64,000 nt of DNA from an uncultured Coriobacteriaceae bacterium. Its GTDB lineage: Bacteria > Actinomycetota > Coriobacteriia > Coriobacteriales > Coriobacteriaceae. The number at the start of each line of letters is the position of its first letter. The stretch's first letter is position 1. Both the position numbers and the translations under genes were made by a program. Positions 63,727 through 64,000 of the stretch are shown here, one piece after another. The DNA is taken from assembly GCA_944320725.1 (NCBI GenBank), contig CALUIM010000005.1, forward strand, positions 86,472-150,471, given 5' to 3'. The notes beneath the pieces are model-generated. The model was not told where the DNA came from, did no database searches, and was given only the letters and a program-made list of their open reading frames with translations.

Positions 63727-63738
63727 ACTATATATAGT
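63727..63738. repeat. Palindrome ACTATATATAGT, copy 2
   Basis: A perfect 12-bp palindrome contained in CACTATATATAGTAGTG, two bases shorter in its TA core than copy 1. It stands about 60 bases upstream of the predicted rRNA promoter. Confidence 0.5.
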
Positions 63739-63796
63739 AGTGAAATGAGCGAAATATAAGCCAAATGTGAAGGAATCGTGAACATCCCGGACGCCC

Positions 63797-63826
63797 TTGC
63801 GCGGGCGGGCCGGGGCTGGCAATATA
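63797..63826 (+). promoter_or_regulatory. Possible rRNA promoter
   Basis: TTGCGC (63797-63802) is followed after 17-18 bases by a CAATAT/AATATA-type -10, then a GC-rich discriminator (CTCCTTGCCGCGCGG). The arrangement fits a stringently controlled rRNA promoter, but the hexamers are not strong. Confidence 0.3.
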
Positions 63827-63829
63827 TCT

Positions 63830-64000
63830 CCTTGCCGCGCGGCCCGGTGCGAACCGGACGGACCGCGGCGGGCACCTTGAGAACCGGATATCGCGGACCG
63901 ATGGACGGCCCCGGAGGGGCGCGTCCACGGTGACGGACAGACACCATTCTCGAAAGATGTCGGAGGAAGAGGTTCACACGAACCCCGTCCTCCCAGGCTA
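63830..64000 (+). other. Predicted leader of an rRNA operon, cut by window end
   Basis: CACCTTGAGAACCGGATA at 63872-63889 resembles the conserved leader/spacer sequence that precedes 16S or 23S rRNA genes in Gram-positive bacteria, where it serves antitermination. The region is GC-rich with hairpins (GGCAA/TTGCC) and has no open frame. No 16S sequence is yet visible, so the rRNA gene should begin just beyond the window. Confidence 0.5.

Overview
This is a GC-rich chromosomal window with compact, mostly co-directional operons. It looks like a Gram-positive actinobacterium of the class Coriobacteriia, a gut Collinsella-like lineage. That assignment rests on the mix of genes: a membrane LuxR-type regulator with a multi-helix N-terminal half, Tat-exported iron-sulfur and heme proteins, a type II GalT, an EF-G paralog and alpha-galactoside use. 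It is an inference; no 16S sequence lies inside the window.

Layout. (1) 1-10754 is an alpha-galactoside/galactose locus: an ABC importer (binding protein cut by the window edge, two permeases), a GH36 alpha-galactosidase, a GH13 alpha-glucosidase, a LacI regulator with two cre-like operators, galT and galK. Imported raffinose- or melibiose-type sugars would be cut to galactose and glucose, and galactose would enter the Leloir pathway. (2) 10776-13806 (minus strand) holds a metallophosphoesterase, a signal-less BMP-domain protein and two tRNA-Ser genes with promoter and terminator. (3) 14003-18216 holds a DUF4013 membrane protein, purB and a membrane LuxR-type regulator. (4) 18341-25423 is the most unusual block. 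It contains an unknown protein, a NifU-like scaffold, a Tat-signal protein with four [4Fe-4S] sites, an aldehyde:ferredoxin-oxidoreductase (AOR)-family tungstoenzyme, a membrane-anchored multiheme cytochrome c with non-standard heme motifs, a TSCPD protein and a Tat lipoprotein. The divergent LuxR promoter region and the leader of the iron-sulfur gene share two sequence motifs.

(5) 25587-31699 holds a two-component system, purC, small membrane proteins and an M29 aminopeptidase. (6) 31850-32620 holds tRNA-Lys(UUU) with a strong terminator, then about 650 bases of repeats including a 192-bp element bounded by perfect 25-bp inverted repeats (a MITE or an invertible segment). (7) 32621-46922 holds housekeeping genes: phosphoglucomutase, cysteine desulfurase, Hsp20 with a HAIR-like operator, a WalJ-like MBL protein, tilS-hpt-ftsH, an aminotransferase, a PHP phosphatase, an FmdE-like protein and an RNA uridine methyltransferase. 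(8) 47312-57190 holds an IS3-derived HTH protein, a fused MacB-like ABC transporter, an EF-G-like GTPase with altered G motifs, an orphan LarE, a HAD phosphatase, a VanZ-RDD fusion and a second LacI regulator with a palindromic operator. (9) 57407-63580 holds glmS, pepT, a DtxR-type regulator, a homocysteine S-methyltransferase and a second phosphohexomutase. The window ends in what looks like the leader of an rRNA operon, preceded by two ACTATATATAGT-type palindromes.

The best candidate for an under-described system is the 18-25 kb redox block: a tungstoenzyme paired with a Tat-dependent iron-sulfur subunit and a single-span multiheme cytochrome, apparently under a membrane LuxR-type regulator.
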